Source of the DNA: Nitrosococcus halophilus Nc 4
Lineage (GTDB): Bacteria > Pseudomonadota > Gammaproteobacteria > Nitrosococcales > Nitrosococcaceae
Reading direction: 5' to 3'
Length of the DNA: 64,000 nucleotides
Assembly (NCBI RefSeq): GCF_000024725.1
Contig: NC_013960.1
Coordinates: forward strand, 124,001 to 188,000
Part shown: one piece after another, positions 34,639 to 44,245 of the stretch
How the letters are laid out: each line of letters begins with the position of its first letter
Position numbering within the stretch: the stretch's first letter is position 1
The notes under the pieces: generated by a model
Databases searched by the model: none
The model's input: only the letters and a program-made list of their open reading frames with translations
What the model was told of the DNA's origin: nothing
Position numbers and translations under genes: made by a program

Positions 34639-36243
34639 ATGAGTGCTGAAATTCCCTCTGATCTCCATCTTAAGCTGCGCAACCTGGGAGCGGATGATCT
34701 GGATCAGCTTGAGGAGCTGATGGAAAAGGTCTATTCCGACATTGGCGGTGCCTGGCCCCGGAAAACCCTCCTGGCTTTGTTTAGGGAATTTCCGGAGGGC
34801 CAAATTTGCATCGAGGGTAATGGCCGAGTTATTGCCGTTGCCTTGACTGTGCGCTGTAGCTATGAGCGTTTCAGTCGGGCCCATACCTACCAGGACTTAA
34901 TTGGACGGCGGGAACGCATCCGCCATGATCCGAAAGGTGATGCCCTTTACGGCATGGATGTGTTTGTGGATCCGGACTATCGGGGGCTGCGACTTGGCCG
35001 TCGACTCTACGATGCCCGCAAAGAGTTATGCCGAAACTTGAATCTGCGTGCGATTTTGGCGGGTGGGCGTATCATCAACTACCATCGCTACGCGGGAAAA
35101 CTGACTGCTACGGAATATATTGAGGCGGTACGTCGGAAGGAGGTTCACGATCCCATCTTAAGCTTTCAACTTGCCAATGATTTCGAAGTCAAGCGGTTGA
35201 TGAAAAACTACTTGCCCGAGGATGAGAAATCCCGCGGTTTTGCTACGTTGCTGGAATGGAACAATATTCTTTATGAGCCCGAGGGACTGGCGGCGGAGGA
35301 GATTCGCAAATCGGTGGTGCGGATCGGGATCGTGCAATGGCAGATGCGGCTGACCGATTCGTTCCAAACTTGGCTGGATCAGGTGGAGTTTTTCGTGGAT
35401 TCCATGGCGGACTACCAAGCCGATTTTGTGCTTTTTCCGGAATTTTTCAATGCCCCTCTCATGGGCATGGGGGATCAGGAGGATCAATTTAGTGCCATTC
35501 GGTTTCTGGCCCAGTATGCTACGCCTAGCCTGGAAGCCCTATCCCATTTCGCCGTCACCTACAATATCAATCTGATTGCCGGCAGTCTTCCGGTTCTGGA
35601 GGGGGACATCCTTTATAACAATGCTTACTTATGTCGCCGCGATGGCACGGTGGATAAGCAGCCCAAGATCCACATCACCCCCCATGAACGCCGTGACTGG
35701 GTGATTCAAGGGGGAAATACCTTGCAGGTATTCAATACCGACGCGGGACGTATCGGGATTTTGATCTGCTATGATGTGGAATTCCCGGAGTTGTCGCGGC
35801 TGCTTGCAGAAGAAGGCATGGAAATTCTTTTTGTGCCCTTTTGGACCGATACCAAGAATGGCTTTTTACGGGTACAGCGATGCGCCCAGGCGCGCGCCAT
35901 TGAAAATGAATGTTATGTGGCTATCGGCGGCAGTGTTGGCAATCTGCCTCAAGTGGAGAACGTCGATATTCAATATGCCCAGTCGGCGATCTATTCTCCC
36001 TCGGATTTCGCTTTTCCACATGATGCCATCATTGCGGAAAGCACCCCCAACACCGAGATGGCGTTGATCGCCGATTTGGATCTCGACAAATTAATGCAGC
36101 TGCGATATGAGGGTTCAGTCACCAATCGCAGGGATCGCCGCCCCGATCTCTACCAATTGCGTTGGGTGGCGGAAAAAACCAGCGACAAGGGCCTGAGTAA
36201 ACCGGTATCTCAGAAAAAAACAAAGCCCCCCGAAGGGGGCTAA
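34639..36243 (+). CDS. GNAT acetyltransferase - nitrilase fusion protein
   Basis: About 534 residues from ATG 34639 (a TTG at 34624 is in frame). Residues about 1-200 form a GNAT domain (GMDVFVDPDYRGLRLGRRLYDARK is the acetyl-CoA loop). Residues about 235-510 form a carbon-nitrogen hydrolase with the Glu of LFPEFF, Lys of KIHITPHE and Cys of ILICYDVEFPE as catalytic triad. This fusion is known in proteobacteria, with unknown substrate. It sits between genes for secreted double-glycine peptides but on the opposite strand, so a link is speculative. Confidence 0.88.
   Translation: MSAEIPSDLHLKLRNLGADDLDQLEELMEKVYSDIGGAWPRKTLLALFREFPEGQICIEGNGRVIAVALTVRCSYERFSRAHTYQDLIGRRERIRHDPKGDALYGMDVFVDPDYRGLRLGRRLYDARKELCRNLNLRAILAGGRIINYHRYAGKLTATEYIEAVRRKEVHDPILSFQLANDFEVKRLMKNYLPEDEKSRGFATLLEWNNILYEPEGLAAEEIRKSVVRIGIVQWQMRLTDSFQTWLDQVEFFVDSMADYQADFVLFPEFFNAPLMGMGDQEDQFSAIRFLAQYATPSLEALSHFAVTYNINLIAGSLPVLEGDILYNNAYLCRRDGTVDKQPKIHITPHERRDWVIQGGNTLQVFNTDAGRIGILICYDVEFPELSRLLAEEGMEILFVPFWTDTKNGFLRVQRCAQARAIENECYVAIGGSVGNLPQVENVDIQYAQSAIYSPSDFAFPHDAIIAESTPNTEMALIADLDLDKLMQLRYEGSVTNRRDRRPDLYQLRWVAEKTSDKGLSKPVSQKKTKPPEGG
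36218..36243 (-). terminator. Terminator downstream of peptide gene 3
   Basis: On the minus strand GCCCCCTTCGGGGGGC is followed by TTTGTTTTTTT. It ends the peptide transcript and overlaps the last codons of the convergent GNAT-nitrilase gene. Confidence 0.8.
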
Positions 36244-36255
36244 GCAATGGAGCAG

Positions 36256-36525
36256 TTAGCTAAAGAGGCTCGTATCTAATTGAGCATTTTGGTTCAGCTT
36301 AGGGCTGATGTTGGGGGCAAACAAGCCAAAGTTGGCTACGTTATTGGCCGCCTTGATATCCAGGGACTGGAACTGATTGATCTGCTGGTTCAGATCGATA
36401 TCAATGGCCACGTTGGCAAAGCTCAGGCCGGGAGGGGCAAGGGCTTTACCGCCCCGGAGGGTGGTCATCTGCCGGGAGTCCAGGGTTTTGCTTTCGGGTA
36501 AATCCGCAATGGTAATCGACGCCAT
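36256..36525 (-). CDS. Asn-rich peptide with double-glycine leader (3)
   Basis: 89 residues: leader MASITIADLPESKTLDSRQM then TTLRGG (Gly-Gly at 25-26), and a body with NVAIDIDLNQQINQFQSLDI and AANNVANFGLFAPNI. It shares leader layout and the NNVANFG block with the other two peptides but is more divergent. It lies 140 bases downstream of peptide gene 2 on the same strand with no promoter seen, so it is probably co-transcribed; a CTTCTCCC-type palindrome in between could limit read-through. Ribosome site AAGAGGAAAG. Confidence 0.75.
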   Translation of the reverse strand: MASITIADLPESKTLDSRQMTTLRGGKALAPPGLSFANVAIDIDLNQQINQFQSLDIKAANNVANFGLFAPNISPKLNQNAQLDTSLFS

Positions 36526-36607
36526 GTTTCTTTCCTCTTAAAAATGGGGGCTGAATATTTCCCCCGGTGGATGCTGGTGAAGTGGTGGAGCCTTCCCTGA
36601 GGTTTTC

Positions 36608-36650
36608 CCCCTCATCCTTCCTTCTCCCGCCAGGGGAGAAGGAAGGGAAG
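36608..36650. repeat. CTTCTCCC...GGGAGAAG palindromic repeat
   Basis: CCTTCTCCCGCCAGGGGAGAAGG core, one of three similar palindromes (also 33956-34003 and 53868-53905). Confidence 0.7.
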
Positions 36651-36665
36651 GGGCGTTAAGGGAAA

Positions 36666-36950
36666 TTAGAGGATAAACCCACCTACATTCACATTGTTCT
36701 GGGCGCTTTGGTTTTGGGTGTTGGTGTTGCGGAGATCCGAGAACCCAAAGTTGGCCACGTTGTTGCCCACTGCATTTTCAATGCCCTGGAACTGTTCAAT
36801 GGACTGGACCGGATTAACGGAAAGGAACTGGTCGCCGATGGGTCCCCAAGAGAGGGAACGGTAGGCGCGCATTCCCCCGCGAACGGAAGCCATGGCGCTA
36901 TGGTCCAGGGTTTTGCTTTCGGCCAAGTCAGCGATAACAAGTTTGCTCAT
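36666..36950 (-). CDS. Asn-rich peptide with double-glycine leader (2)
   Basis: 94 residues, about 75-80 percent identical by eye to peptide 1: leader MSKLVIADLAESKTLDHSAM then ASVRGG, body RAYRSLSWGPIGDQFLSVNP, IEQFQGIENAVGNNVANFGF, NTNTQNQSAQNNVNVG. The upstream 100 bases are also conserved between the two genes, including a sigma-54 promoter (37033-37048) and a leader hairpin, which shows duplication of the whole transcription unit. Expected to be exported by a C39 peptidase-containing ABC transporter located elsewhere. Confidence 0.8.
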   Translation of the reverse strand: MSKLVIADLAESKTLDHSAMASVRGGMRAYRSLSWGPIGDQFLSVNPVQSIEQFQGIENAVGNNVANFGFSDLRNTNTQNQSAQNNVNVGGFIL

Positions 36951-37032
36951 GATGTTTTCTCCTCGTTAAGTTGGTGGTGAAATTAAGCTTTAAATTTGGA
37001 ACCGAAATTTTTTCGGTGCTCGCCTAACAGAT

Positions 37033-37048
37033 TGCAGTTGCCGTGCCA
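37033..37048 (-). promoter_or_regulatory. Sigma-54 promoter of peptide genes 2 and 3
   Basis: Minus strand TGGCACGGCAACTGCA, GG/GC spacing of 12 bases; near-identical to the element before peptide gene 1. The leader would be about 71 bases and includes the hairpin at 37001-37017. Confidence 0.72.
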
Positions 37049-37495
37049 AGCGAGGGCTTGAGGAGAAATAATTTTTTAAGTTTATGATTGTAAAATATTT
37101 ATTTTTTTGTTTTTCGAAAATTGTTGCGCTGTTTTATGGAAAAGCGTTGCCTTTAAAGTTTGCCATAGGGCAACAAAAAATAAGGATGTTGGTTTAATAC
37201 TGGAGTATGAGGGGGAAGGTTGTTAAGGGGAGAACCTAAAAAGTTGACAAAAAGATTTTTAATGTTAATAATTATCATTACTAATAATTGATGGCTTTAA
37301 CCTCTAGCACTTTTAAGTCAGCAAGCCACAGCAGATTGTGGCGTTCTTCTCCACTTGGCACATGGCCTGGCGATCCGCCGGGCCATTTTTTTTTATTCCC
37401 TCCTCGTGCTTAAAAAGGCACTTCTACAATAGCCTGAGAGGAGTCCTTCCTGTTGTGATGATGAGCCCAAGCAGTTATCCAGAACTGACGTTCAC
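37049..37495. other. Intergenic region upstream of the sigma-54 promoter
   Basis: About 450 bases, AT-rich in its left half. It is where enhancer sites for a sigma-54 activator would be expected; I see no clear inverted repeat. No gene recognised. Confidence 0.4.
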
Positions 37496-39154
37496 TTATA
37501 AAGGGACTCGGGGCACCGCCGCCAGCAGTTTTTGAGTATAAGGGTGGGTGGGGGATCGGCAGACTTGGTCTGTGGGACCCTGTTCAACGATGCGACCATT
37601 ATGCATGACGGCGATCTCATTGCTGAGATATTCCACCACGCCAATATTATGGGTGATGAACAGCAAGGTGAGATGGTGTTCCCGTTGCAGATCCAGCAGT
37701 AGCTGGAGAATTTCGGCCTGCACGGAGACGTCCAGGGCGCTAGTGATTTCGTCGCAGACCAGGAAGCGGGGTTCCAGCACCAGGGCTCGGGCAATCCCGA
37801 TGCGTTGGCGTTGGCCGCCGGAAAATTCGTGGGGGTAACGCCACAGATAATCGGCCTCGAGCTGAACCCGCTCAAGCACCGCCTTGGCCCGCTCAAGGCG
37901 CTCCTCCCGGGAATGACCGATGCCGTGAACCGCCATGGGTTCGGTCAGGGTTGCGGCAATGGAAAGGCGCGGGTTGAGCGACGACATGGGATCCTGGAAG
38001 ATGATTTGTAGCTCTCGCCGATAGCGGCGTAATTCCCTATGCTTCAATGCGGTCAGATCGGTGCCCTCATAATGGATTTGGCCGCCGGTAGGCTCTACTA
38101 AGCGGAGTATGGCTCGGCCTAGGGTAGTTTTGCCGCACCCCGACTCTCCCACCAGCGCCAGGATCTGTCCTGCGGGGATAGCCATATCGACCCCGTCCAC
38201 GGCGCGCACATAGCCGGCCACCCGTCGCATCACCCCCTTGCGAATGGGAAAGTGCACCTGGAGGCTGCGTAGCTCCAGCAGCGGTGGCTGCTGGGTGCCG
38301 GTTTTGGGGGGTGGGCTTCCTTTCGCCCCGGTTCGTTGGCGCTTGAGATTTTCGGGCAGGGCGGCGAGGAGCTGGCGGGTGTAGGCGTGCTGAGGACGGT
38401 GCAGGACCTCATCCAGGGTGCCGGATTCGACGATTTGCCCCAGCCGCATCACCGCCAATCGGCGGGCCATCTGGGAGACCACCCCGAAGTCGTGGGTGAT
38501 GAACAGGATGCTCATGCCCCGCCGCGCCTGCAGCTCGCGCATCAAGCGCAGGATTTCGGCCTGAACGGTGACGTCCAGGGCGGTGGTCGGTTCATCGGCG
38601 ATGAGTAGGTCCGGTTCGCAGGCCATGGCCATGGCAATCATGATCCGCTGGCGCTGGCCGCCGGAGAGCCGGTGGGGATACTCGTCAATCCGTTGTTCGG
38701 GCTCTGGGATTTTCACCTGGGCCAGGGCTGCCACGGTGCGCTCTCGGGCCTCGGTCTCGTCCATGCCAGGGAAATGGAGCTGCAGGGCCTCCATGATCTG
38801 CTCGCCCACCGTGAATACGGGGTTGAGGGAAGTCATGGGCTCCTGGAAAATCATGGCGATGCGGGCACCGCGGATCTCCTGTCGGCGGGTTTCTGGCAGG
38901 CGCAACAGGTCCACTTGCTCATGGCGGTGATCCTGGCGCCAGTCAAACAAAATGCGTCCTTGGGGATGACTGCTGATGTCTCGGGGTAGCAACTGGATCA
39001 CCGAGAGGGCGGTGATCGATTTGCCGCTGCCCGACTCGCCTACCAAACAGAAGGTTTCTCCCCCCTCGATGGTAAAGCTTATTCCATCCACTGCTTTGAC
39101 GGTCTCGCCGCCGGCCTGGAGGTAAGTTTTCAGATTTTCGATCTGGAGTAACAC
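37496..39154 (-). CDS. Oligopeptide ABC transporter, fused double ATPase
   Basis: 552 residues with two complete ATPase domains: first Walker A GESGSGKS, signature [15 protein letters not shown] and Walker [14 protein letters not shown]; second Walker [10 protein letters not shown], signature [15 protein letters not shown] and Walker [14 protein letters not shown]. Together they replace the separate DppD/DppF subunits, as in YejF. Last gene of the operon binding protein - permease - permease - ATPase. It powers uptake of peptides or related compounds. Confidence 0.9.
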   Translation of the reverse strand: MLLQIENLKTYLQAGGETVKAVDGISFTIEGGETFCLVGESGSGKSITALSVIQLLPRDISSHPQGRILFDWRQDHRHEQVDLLRLPETRRQEIRGARIAMIFQEPMTSLNPVFTVGEQIMEALQLHFPGMDETEARERTVAALAQVKIPEPEQRIDEYPHRLSGGQRQRIMIAMAMACEPDLLIADEPTTALDVTVQAEILRLMRELQARRGMSILFITHDFGVVSQMARRLAVMRLGQIVESGTLDEVLHRPQHAYTRQLLAALPENLKRQRTGAKGSPPPKTGTQQPPLLELRSLQVHFPIRKGVMRRVAGYVRAVDGVDMAIPAGQILALVGESGCGKTTLGRAILRLVEPTGGQIHYEGTDLTALKHRELRRYRRELQIIFQDPMSSLNPRLSIAATLTEPMAVHGIGHSREERLERAKAVLERVQLEADYLWRYPHEFSGGQRQRIGIARALVLEPRFLVCDEITSALDVSVQAEILQLLLDLQREHHLTLLFITHNIGVVEYLSNEIAVMHNGRIVEQGPTDQVCRSPTHPYTQKLLAAVPRVPL

Positions 39155-39177
39155 GGTGCTCAGTCAGCTCTGAAATT

Positions 39178-40371
39178 CTATTTCAATGATTTTTTCAGGT
39201 AGGGATCGATGGCATCACGGAGGGCCTCACCCACCAGGTTGTAGGCAAACACGGTAAGAAAAATGGCTCCACCGGGGAAGGCCGCCATCCACCAATTGAA
39301 GGTGGAGGATCTCACCGCTTGGTTGAGCATCTGGCCCCAGGAGGGATCATCCACCAGGCCTAGACCCAGAAAGCTCAGCACCGCTTCCGCAAGAATGGCG
39401 GAGGCCACGCCGAAGCTGGCGGCCACCAAAATGGGCCCGATGCCGTTAGGCAGCATGTGCCGAAAGAGGATGGAATATAAGGGCAGCCCACAAGCCAGGG
39501 CGGCCTGAACGAAGTCCTGCTGCCGAAGACGCAAGAACTCGGCTCGCACGTAGCGGGCATAGCCTGACCAACTGGTGATGCCAATAATCACCATGAGCAG
39601 GTATAGGCTACGCTCGAAGAAAGCCACGAAGGTGAGTAACAGGAACAGGGTGGGCACTGCCTCGAAGATTTCCACCAGGCGCATGCCGATGATATCCACC
39701 GCCCCGGAAAAATAGCCCATCAAACCGCCAATGAGGATCCCTAGCCCCAAAGCGATACTGGTGGCGATAAAGCCGATGCCGAGGGCGATCCGCGAGGCAT
39801 GGACCATCCGCGCCAAGACATCGGCGCCGTTTTCCTCGGTGCCGAACCAGTGATCCTCTTGGGGGGAGGCCAGGGGCGGTTGCAGTCCGGTCTCGCCCCG
39901 ATCCCGCTGATAGTCCTTGGGGGAATAGGGAATGGGAGCGTACACCACCCAATCGTATTGTCCGGCCGCTTCCTGTTGCCGGTATTGCTCATAGATAGTC
40001 AGGGCCGGCGGTTGTACTAAAGCGGCACTCAGGGTCCCGGCCAGGAACAACATGCCCCCTAGTCCCCCCAGCCAGGTTCGGAGCGAAGCCCGTGCCAGGG
40101 CCAGGATCAGGCCGGTGAAGAATAGGGCTAATAAAGTCACATCGGCGGGAGTAAGATAACGCACCAGAGGGCTGTCGAGCTGACCGTCTTGGCTAAGCAA
40201 CAACGGGTGGCTGTTGGCCAAGAAAGGAGCGAACACGGCCAGAAAGCCCAACAACCCAATCCAAGCCAACCCCAGTCGCGCGCCCCATTGGGTCAGCACC
40301 TCTCCTGCGACTTGGGCGGCATAGCTGCGGCCCCGTCGTGGTGGTGATAATGAGTTGGCGGCGCGGGTCAT
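39178..40371 (-). CDS. Oligopeptide ABC transporter permease (DppC/YejE type)
   Basis: 397 residues. The C-terminal 250 residues hold the permease core with the coupling motif AALACGLPLYSILFRHMLPN and helices such as ILAEAVLSFLGLGLVDDPSWGQML. The N-terminal part carries two extra helices and a periplasmic loop (PPALTIYEQYRQQEAAGQYD, PYSPKDYQRDRGETG), a YejE-type feature. WFGTEENGADVLARMVH is typical of this family. It starts 23 bases before the ATPase gene and 3 bases after the first permease gene. Confidence 0.9.
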   Translation of the reverse strand: MTRAANSLSPPRRGRSYAAQVAGEVLTQWGARLGLAWIGLLGFLAVFAPFLANSHPLLLSQDGQLDSPLVRYLTPADVTLLALFFTGLILALARASLRTWLGGLGGMLFLAGTLSAALVQPPALTIYEQYRQQEAAGQYDWVVYAPIPYSPKDYQRDRGETGLQPPLASPQEDHWFGTEENGADVLARMVHASRIALGIGFIATSIALGLGILIGGLMGYFSGAVDIIGMRLVEIFEAVPTLFLLLTFVAFFERSLYLLMVIIGITSWSGYARYVRAEFLRLRQQDFVQAALACGLPLYSILFRHMLPNGIGPILVAASFGVASAILAEAVLSFLGLGLVDDPSWGQMLNQAVRSSTFNWWMAAFPGGAIFLTVFAYNLVGEALRDAIDPYLKKSLK

Positions 40372-40374
40372 GGT

Positions 40375-41754
40375 TCAGTCATAGCTCACGCGGGGATCAG
40401 CAATCGCATAACAAAGGTCGGCGACAAGATAGCCGACCAGCGTTAATAGTCCGCTGATGAGGGTAATCGAGAGCACCAATTCCCGGTCTCGAGTCTGTAC
40501 CGCTTCCACCGCCAGCTTGCCCATTCCCTCAATGGAAAAGATGGATTCCACGATGACCGAACCGGCCAATAAGCCGGGAAGGAGGGTCGCCGAGACCGTG
40601 ATCAGGGGAAGGAGGCTGTTGCGGAATACATGTTTCCAAAGGACTACATTTTCCGCCAGGCCTTTTGCCTGGGCGGTGCGGGCATAGTCGGCCATGAGGT
40701 TTTCCAACACGGCAGTGCGGGTGAGCTTGGAGAGGAAGGCAAAACCACTATAGGTCAGGCAGAGGACGGGCAGCACCAGGTGCCAGAGCCGGTCCAGCAG
40801 AAAGCCGCGGACAAACTCCCCGCTTCCCCATTGGGCGCCCACCGCCAGGCCCAGCCCCGCCCCCAACAACCCCAGCAGGCTTACCCGCAAGCCGGTGTAA
40901 TCCGTGTAGCCTAGTCCCCCGATGGCCACGATGAGGAGCAGGCTAAGGAGGACTGTTACCCCCTGATGGGGGTCAGGTAAGTTGGCGCCCATCCAGAGAC
41001 CCAGACTCAGCCCGACCCCGGCCAGCAGGCCGACTCGGAGTAGACGGGGAGCTTTCAGGGCCAATCCTATCCCAAGGATAGTACCTACCGCGCCAGTGCC
41101 GAACAGGAGGGCCACTTCCTGCAGGGATCCCCAGTGGGGCAGGAAGGGCATATCCAGGGCTTCGCGGGTGCTGAGGCCGGCGGTGGGAAACCAGTGCCAG
41201 TATTGATCGCTGGCAAAAAAGCCGATCAACAGGACGCCGGCTAGCATGGTGGGGATGGACCATAGCCCTAACATCAGGGCGCTCGAACTCACATCGAAGA
41301 CCTTGCCCCGCTCGGTGGCGGCGCGCACCCCGACGGCAATCGCCAAAGTATAGATCAGGGGCAGGGAAAGGGCATTGAGCAGCAGGGTGATGGGGACTCG
41401 CTCTTCCAATAGGTCCAGCACCGGGCGGCCGTAGCGAAAGCTGGTGCCTAAATCGGATCCCTTCCAGAAGGAAAAGCCGCTAAGGTTATTTTCCTCATCA
41501 AAGGTGAATCCCACCGGGGAGACATTGTTCAGCCATCGCAGATACTGGACGGCCGGAGGTGAATCTAGGCCATAAAGTTGGTTATAGTAGTCTTCCAGTG
41601 CCTTCTTGGCCTGGGGCTCCAGGTTCTGGCCCTCGATGAGGCTTTGGGCGCTGATGCCGCCGGGGGAAGCCGCCATGACGGTGAATACCACCAAAGTGAT
41701 CCCCAGCAGAGTGGGGATCATCAAGAGCAGGCGGCGGATGACATAGGTAGACAT
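40375..41754 (-). CDS. Oligopeptide ABC transporter permease (DppB/YejB type)
   Basis: 459 residues beginning MSTYVIRRLLLMIPTLLGITLVVF, the standard DppB/YejB N-terminus. The coupling loop is RTAQAKGLAENVVLWKHVFRN. It is about 100 residues longer than typical DppB; the extra length is a hydrophobic stretch (VGLLAGVGLSLGLWMGANLP to GLGLAVGAQWG) between the usual helices. Forms the membrane channel with the following permease. Confidence 0.9.
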   Translation of the reverse strand: MSTYVIRRLLLMIPTLLGITLVVFTVMAASPGGISAQSLIEGQNLEPQAKKALEDYYNQLYGLDSPPAVQYLRWLNNVSPVGFTFDEENNLSGFSFWKGSDLGTSFRYGRPVLDLLEERVPITLLLNALSLPLIYTLAIAVGVRAATERGKVFDVSSSALMLGLWSIPTMLAGVLLIGFFASDQYWHWFPTAGLSTREALDMPFLPHWGSLQEVALLFGTGAVGTILGIGLALKAPRLLRVGLLAGVGLSLGLWMGANLPDPHQGVTVLLSLLLIVAIGGLGYTDYTGLRVSLLGLLGAGLGLAVGAQWGSGEFVRGFLLDRLWHLVLPVLCLTYSGFAFLSKLTRTAVLENLMADYARTAQAKGLAENVVLWKHVFRNSLLPLITVSATLLPGLLAGSVIVESIFSIEGMGKLAVEAVQTRDRELVLSITLISGLLTLVGYLVADLCYAIADPRVSYD

Positions 41755-41772
41755 CGCGACGGGTGCCTTGGC

Positions 41773-43632
41773 TTAATAGGTGTATTTCTGTTCGGGTTCC
41801 GGGACGTACCACTCCACCGGGGTCGCGCCTAAATTCAAGCCCAGGCGGGTGACTTCCAGGTTGCGCATGCGCTGGTCCACGAACAGCAGTGATTTGCGCC
41901 GCATCAGAAAAGTATAGGGCTGGTCTTCATATAAAATGTGCTCACAGGCTTGCCACAGGGGCATGCGCTCGCCTTCATCCACCGTCGCCCGGGCTTTTTC
42001 GATGAGGGCGTCGAGTTCCGGGTTTCGGTAAGAAATGAAATTATCGCCGCCTGGGATGGCTTGGCTGCTATGGAACATCTGATAGATATCGATCTCGACT
42101 CCACTGGTCCAACCCAGGGCAATGGCATCGAAGTTCTTTTTGTTAATCCGATCCAGCATGACCGACCATTCCGTGGGCTTAGGCTCCAGCAGGATTCCGG
42201 CGCGGGCGTATAGATCCTTGAGGAATAGCACCAGGCGCCGGGTGTCATCGGCATCCTGGAAAAACACCAGCTCAAAGCGGAAGGGTTGCTGGTTGGCATC
42301 CTCTAAGACTCCATCCCCGTCCCGATCCGCGTAGCCCGCTTGCTTCAACAGTGTCTTGGCTTTGGCCAAATCGAAAGGCCGGGGGGTCAGGGTGGGGTCG
42401 TGCTGAGGACTGCGAGGGCTGAAGGGACTGACCGCCGGCTCGGCGTAGCCCAGCATGATCTGTTCGATAATGCTGGCGCGGTCGGTAAGAAAAGTCATGG
42501 CCTGACGTACCCGCTGGTCGGCAAAGCGGGTGGGTTTACCGTCACGTTCCTGATTCCACGCCACGTAACTGTAGCCGGCCGTGGGACTCATATACTCAAG
42601 GTGTTGAGTACGCTCCACAAGGGCTTGATCTTCCAGCAACCTATGATACTCCAGGGGACGGGCGCCGTAGATATCAATGTCACCGTTGCGGAAGGTGGTC
42701 AGGCGGGCGCTGTCATTGGCGATGACCTTCCATAGCAATTTGTCGAAAGAGGGTTGCACCGGCCCCCAGTAGCGGGGGTTGCGCTCCAGCTCCACCAGGC
42801 CCTGGTCCGGCGTCCAGCCCTTGGGGTCCTGAAGACGGTAGGGGCCTGAGCCCAGCAGCAATCCCTTGGATTGGTTAAAGCTTTCCGGTTGTTCCAGGTA
42901 GGGCCCATAAAAATGTTGAGGCAATATGGTCAGGCCTCCAGCCAAGGCCAAGCTATTAAAATAGGGTTCCTTGAACTTAAATTCCACCTGGTAGGGGCCG
43001 AGGGCGGTGACCCGCTCAATCTTTTCGTAATAGGCCCGCTCCCGGGGCGCGGCAATGGCCGGATTCATGATAAAGGCGAAGGAGAAAGCCACGTCCTCGG
43101 CGGTGAGGGGTTCACCATCGGAAAAGGTGATACCTTTCCGTAAGCGGAAACGGAAAGTCAGCCCATCTTCGCTGACTTCCCAATCCCGGGCCAGCAGACC
43201 TTCCCATTCCAGGGTTTCCGGGTTGCGGGTGAGCAATGTTTCCAGCACATAGCCTTGGACCTCGGCGGCATAGGCGTCGGTGGAAACCAGGGGAGTCAGA
43301 GTCTTCAATCCTGTGCCGAAGGCTTGTACTAGCCAGTCGCCAGGGCGATAGTCAGGCTGCTGGGTGGCGGTATAGGCGCGACGGAATGCCGGCGGGATAT
43401 TGGCCGTACCACGGCTCTCGGTGGGGGCTATAGTCAGTCCGCTGCTGCCGGTGCTGCGTATCAGATCGCGCAACCCGCGCAAATCCTGGGCTTGCTCGGT
43501 CAGGGTTCGCTCCATTTCGGCAAGCTTAAGCCATTGCCGATCGACCATATACATGGCAAGCAGGATGAGAATGAGCAGTAGGCTTAAAAACAGAAAAAGA
43601 AAAAAATCTTTGACCGTGAATCGTCGTGCCAT
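41773..43632 (-). CDS. Peptide-binding protein of ABC transporter (family 5)
   Basis: 619 residues. Membrane anchor FFLFLFLSLLLILILLAMYMV and a short coiled coil (LKLAEMERTLTEQAQDLRGL) precede the family 5 solute-binding fold: ETLLTRNPETLEWEGLLARDWEVSEDGLTFRFRLRKGITFSDGEPLTAEDVAFSF is the diagnostic segment. It has a permanent anchor rather than a cleavable or lipoprotein signal, which is unusual. First gene of the operon, 18 bases before the first permease. Delivers peptide-like ligands. Confidence 0.9.
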   Translation of the reverse strand: MARRFTVKDFFLFLFLSLLLILILLAMYMVDRQWLKLAEMERTLTEQAQDLRGLRDLIRSTGSSGLTIAPTESRGTANIPPAFRRAYTATQQPDYRPGDWLVQAFGTGLKTLTPLVSTDAYAAEVQGYVLETLLTRNPETLEWEGLLARDWEVSEDGLTFRFRLRKGITFSDGEPLTAEDVAFSFAFIMNPAIAAPRERAYYEKIERVTALGPYQVEFKFKEPYFNSLALAGGLTILPQHFYGPYLEQPESFNQSKGLLLGSGPYRLQDPKGWTPDQGLVELERNPRYWGPVQPSFDKLLWKVIANDSARLTTFRNGDIDIYGARPLEYHRLLEDQALVERTQHLEYMSPTAGYSYVAWNQERDGKPTRFADQRVRQAMTFLTDRASIIEQIMLGYAEPAVSPFSPRSPQHDPTLTPRPFDLAKAKTLLKQAGYADRDGDGVLEDANQQPFRFELVFFQDADDTRRLVLFLKDLYARAGILLEPKPTEWSVMLDRINKKNFDAIALGWTSGVEIDIYQMFHSSQAIPGGDNFISYRNPELDALIEKARATVDEGERMPLWQACEHILYEDQPYTFLMRRKSLLFVDQRMRNLEVTRLGLNLGATPVEWYVPEPEQKYTY

Positions 43633-43887
43633 GAGAAAATTCTGCAGATGGAGTTCAAGTGGTCATGGGGCAGTTTGAATACGGCGCTGGTGCTATCTCT
43701 GCCGGGTAGCCATTTGACCGTGCAAGGTGGTTAAAAGTCACAGAAAATTAAGCAATATTATCGTCTGTCCGAGCATGATTGTGACCCATTGTCATGGGGA
43801 TGGCAAGGGATGTGCTCCAAGACCAATTGAATCGTTTATCCCCCCTTGAAGGGGGGACCGTCTCTTCGGAGATGAAAGCGTGCATAA
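43633..43887. other. Intergenic region before the transporter operon
   Basis: No gene. Contains a CCCCCCTTGAAGGGGGG hairpin near 43841-43857 and should hold the promoter of the transporter operon. Confidence 0.4.
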
Positions 43888-43891
43888 AAAA

Positions 43892-43919
43892 ACCGCCCGC
43901 TGTAACCACAGCGGGCGGT
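43892..43919 (-). terminator. Terminator of the RNA-binding protein gene
   Basis: Stem ACCGCCCGCTGT / ACAGCGGGCGGT, 4-base loop, then a run of T on the minus strand. Confidence 0.9.
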
Positions 43920-43951
43920 CTGTTTCTACATAGCTGAATTAAAGCAGCTAG

Positions 43952-44245
43952 TTAGAAGCGTCTTTGACGGTCACCAAAACCTTCGCTGCGACGAAAGCCT
44001 TCATTGCGGGGGCGAGCCTGGTTGACAACGATTTGCCGTCCTTTGAGATCAGAGTCATTCATCTCTTTTATGGCTGTTTCGGCATCTTCTTGCCTAGCCA
44101 TTTCAACAAAGCCAAATCCTTTGGAGCGGTTCGAAAACTTGTCTACGATCACCTTAGCTGAGGAAACCTCACCGTAGTTCTCAAATGCTGCTCTTAGCTC
44201 TTCGTCCGTTACTTGATAGGAGAGATTTCCAACATAGATATTCAC
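43952..44245 (-). CDS. RRM RNA-binding protein
   Basis: About 97 residues from GTG 44245 (AGGA nine bases upstream). A single RNA-recognition motif: RNP2 as NIYVGNLSY and RNP1 as SKGFGFVEMA, then a short Arg/Gly-rich tail (RPRNEGFRRSEGFGDRQRRF). This matches the cold-inducible Rbp-type proteins of cyanobacteria and proteobacteria. Likely RNA chaperone or regulator. Own terminator, long leader. Confidence 0.9.
   Translation of the reverse strand: MNIYVGNLSYQVTDEELRAAFENYGEVSSAKVIVDKFSNRSKGFGFVEMARQEDAETAIKEMNDSDLKGRQIVVNQARPRNEGFRRSEGFGDRQRRF

Noticed and set aside
36608-36650. Terminator between peptide genes 2 and 3
   Set aside because: The palindrome lacks a T run and recurs at unrelated sites, so it is treated as a dispersed repeat.
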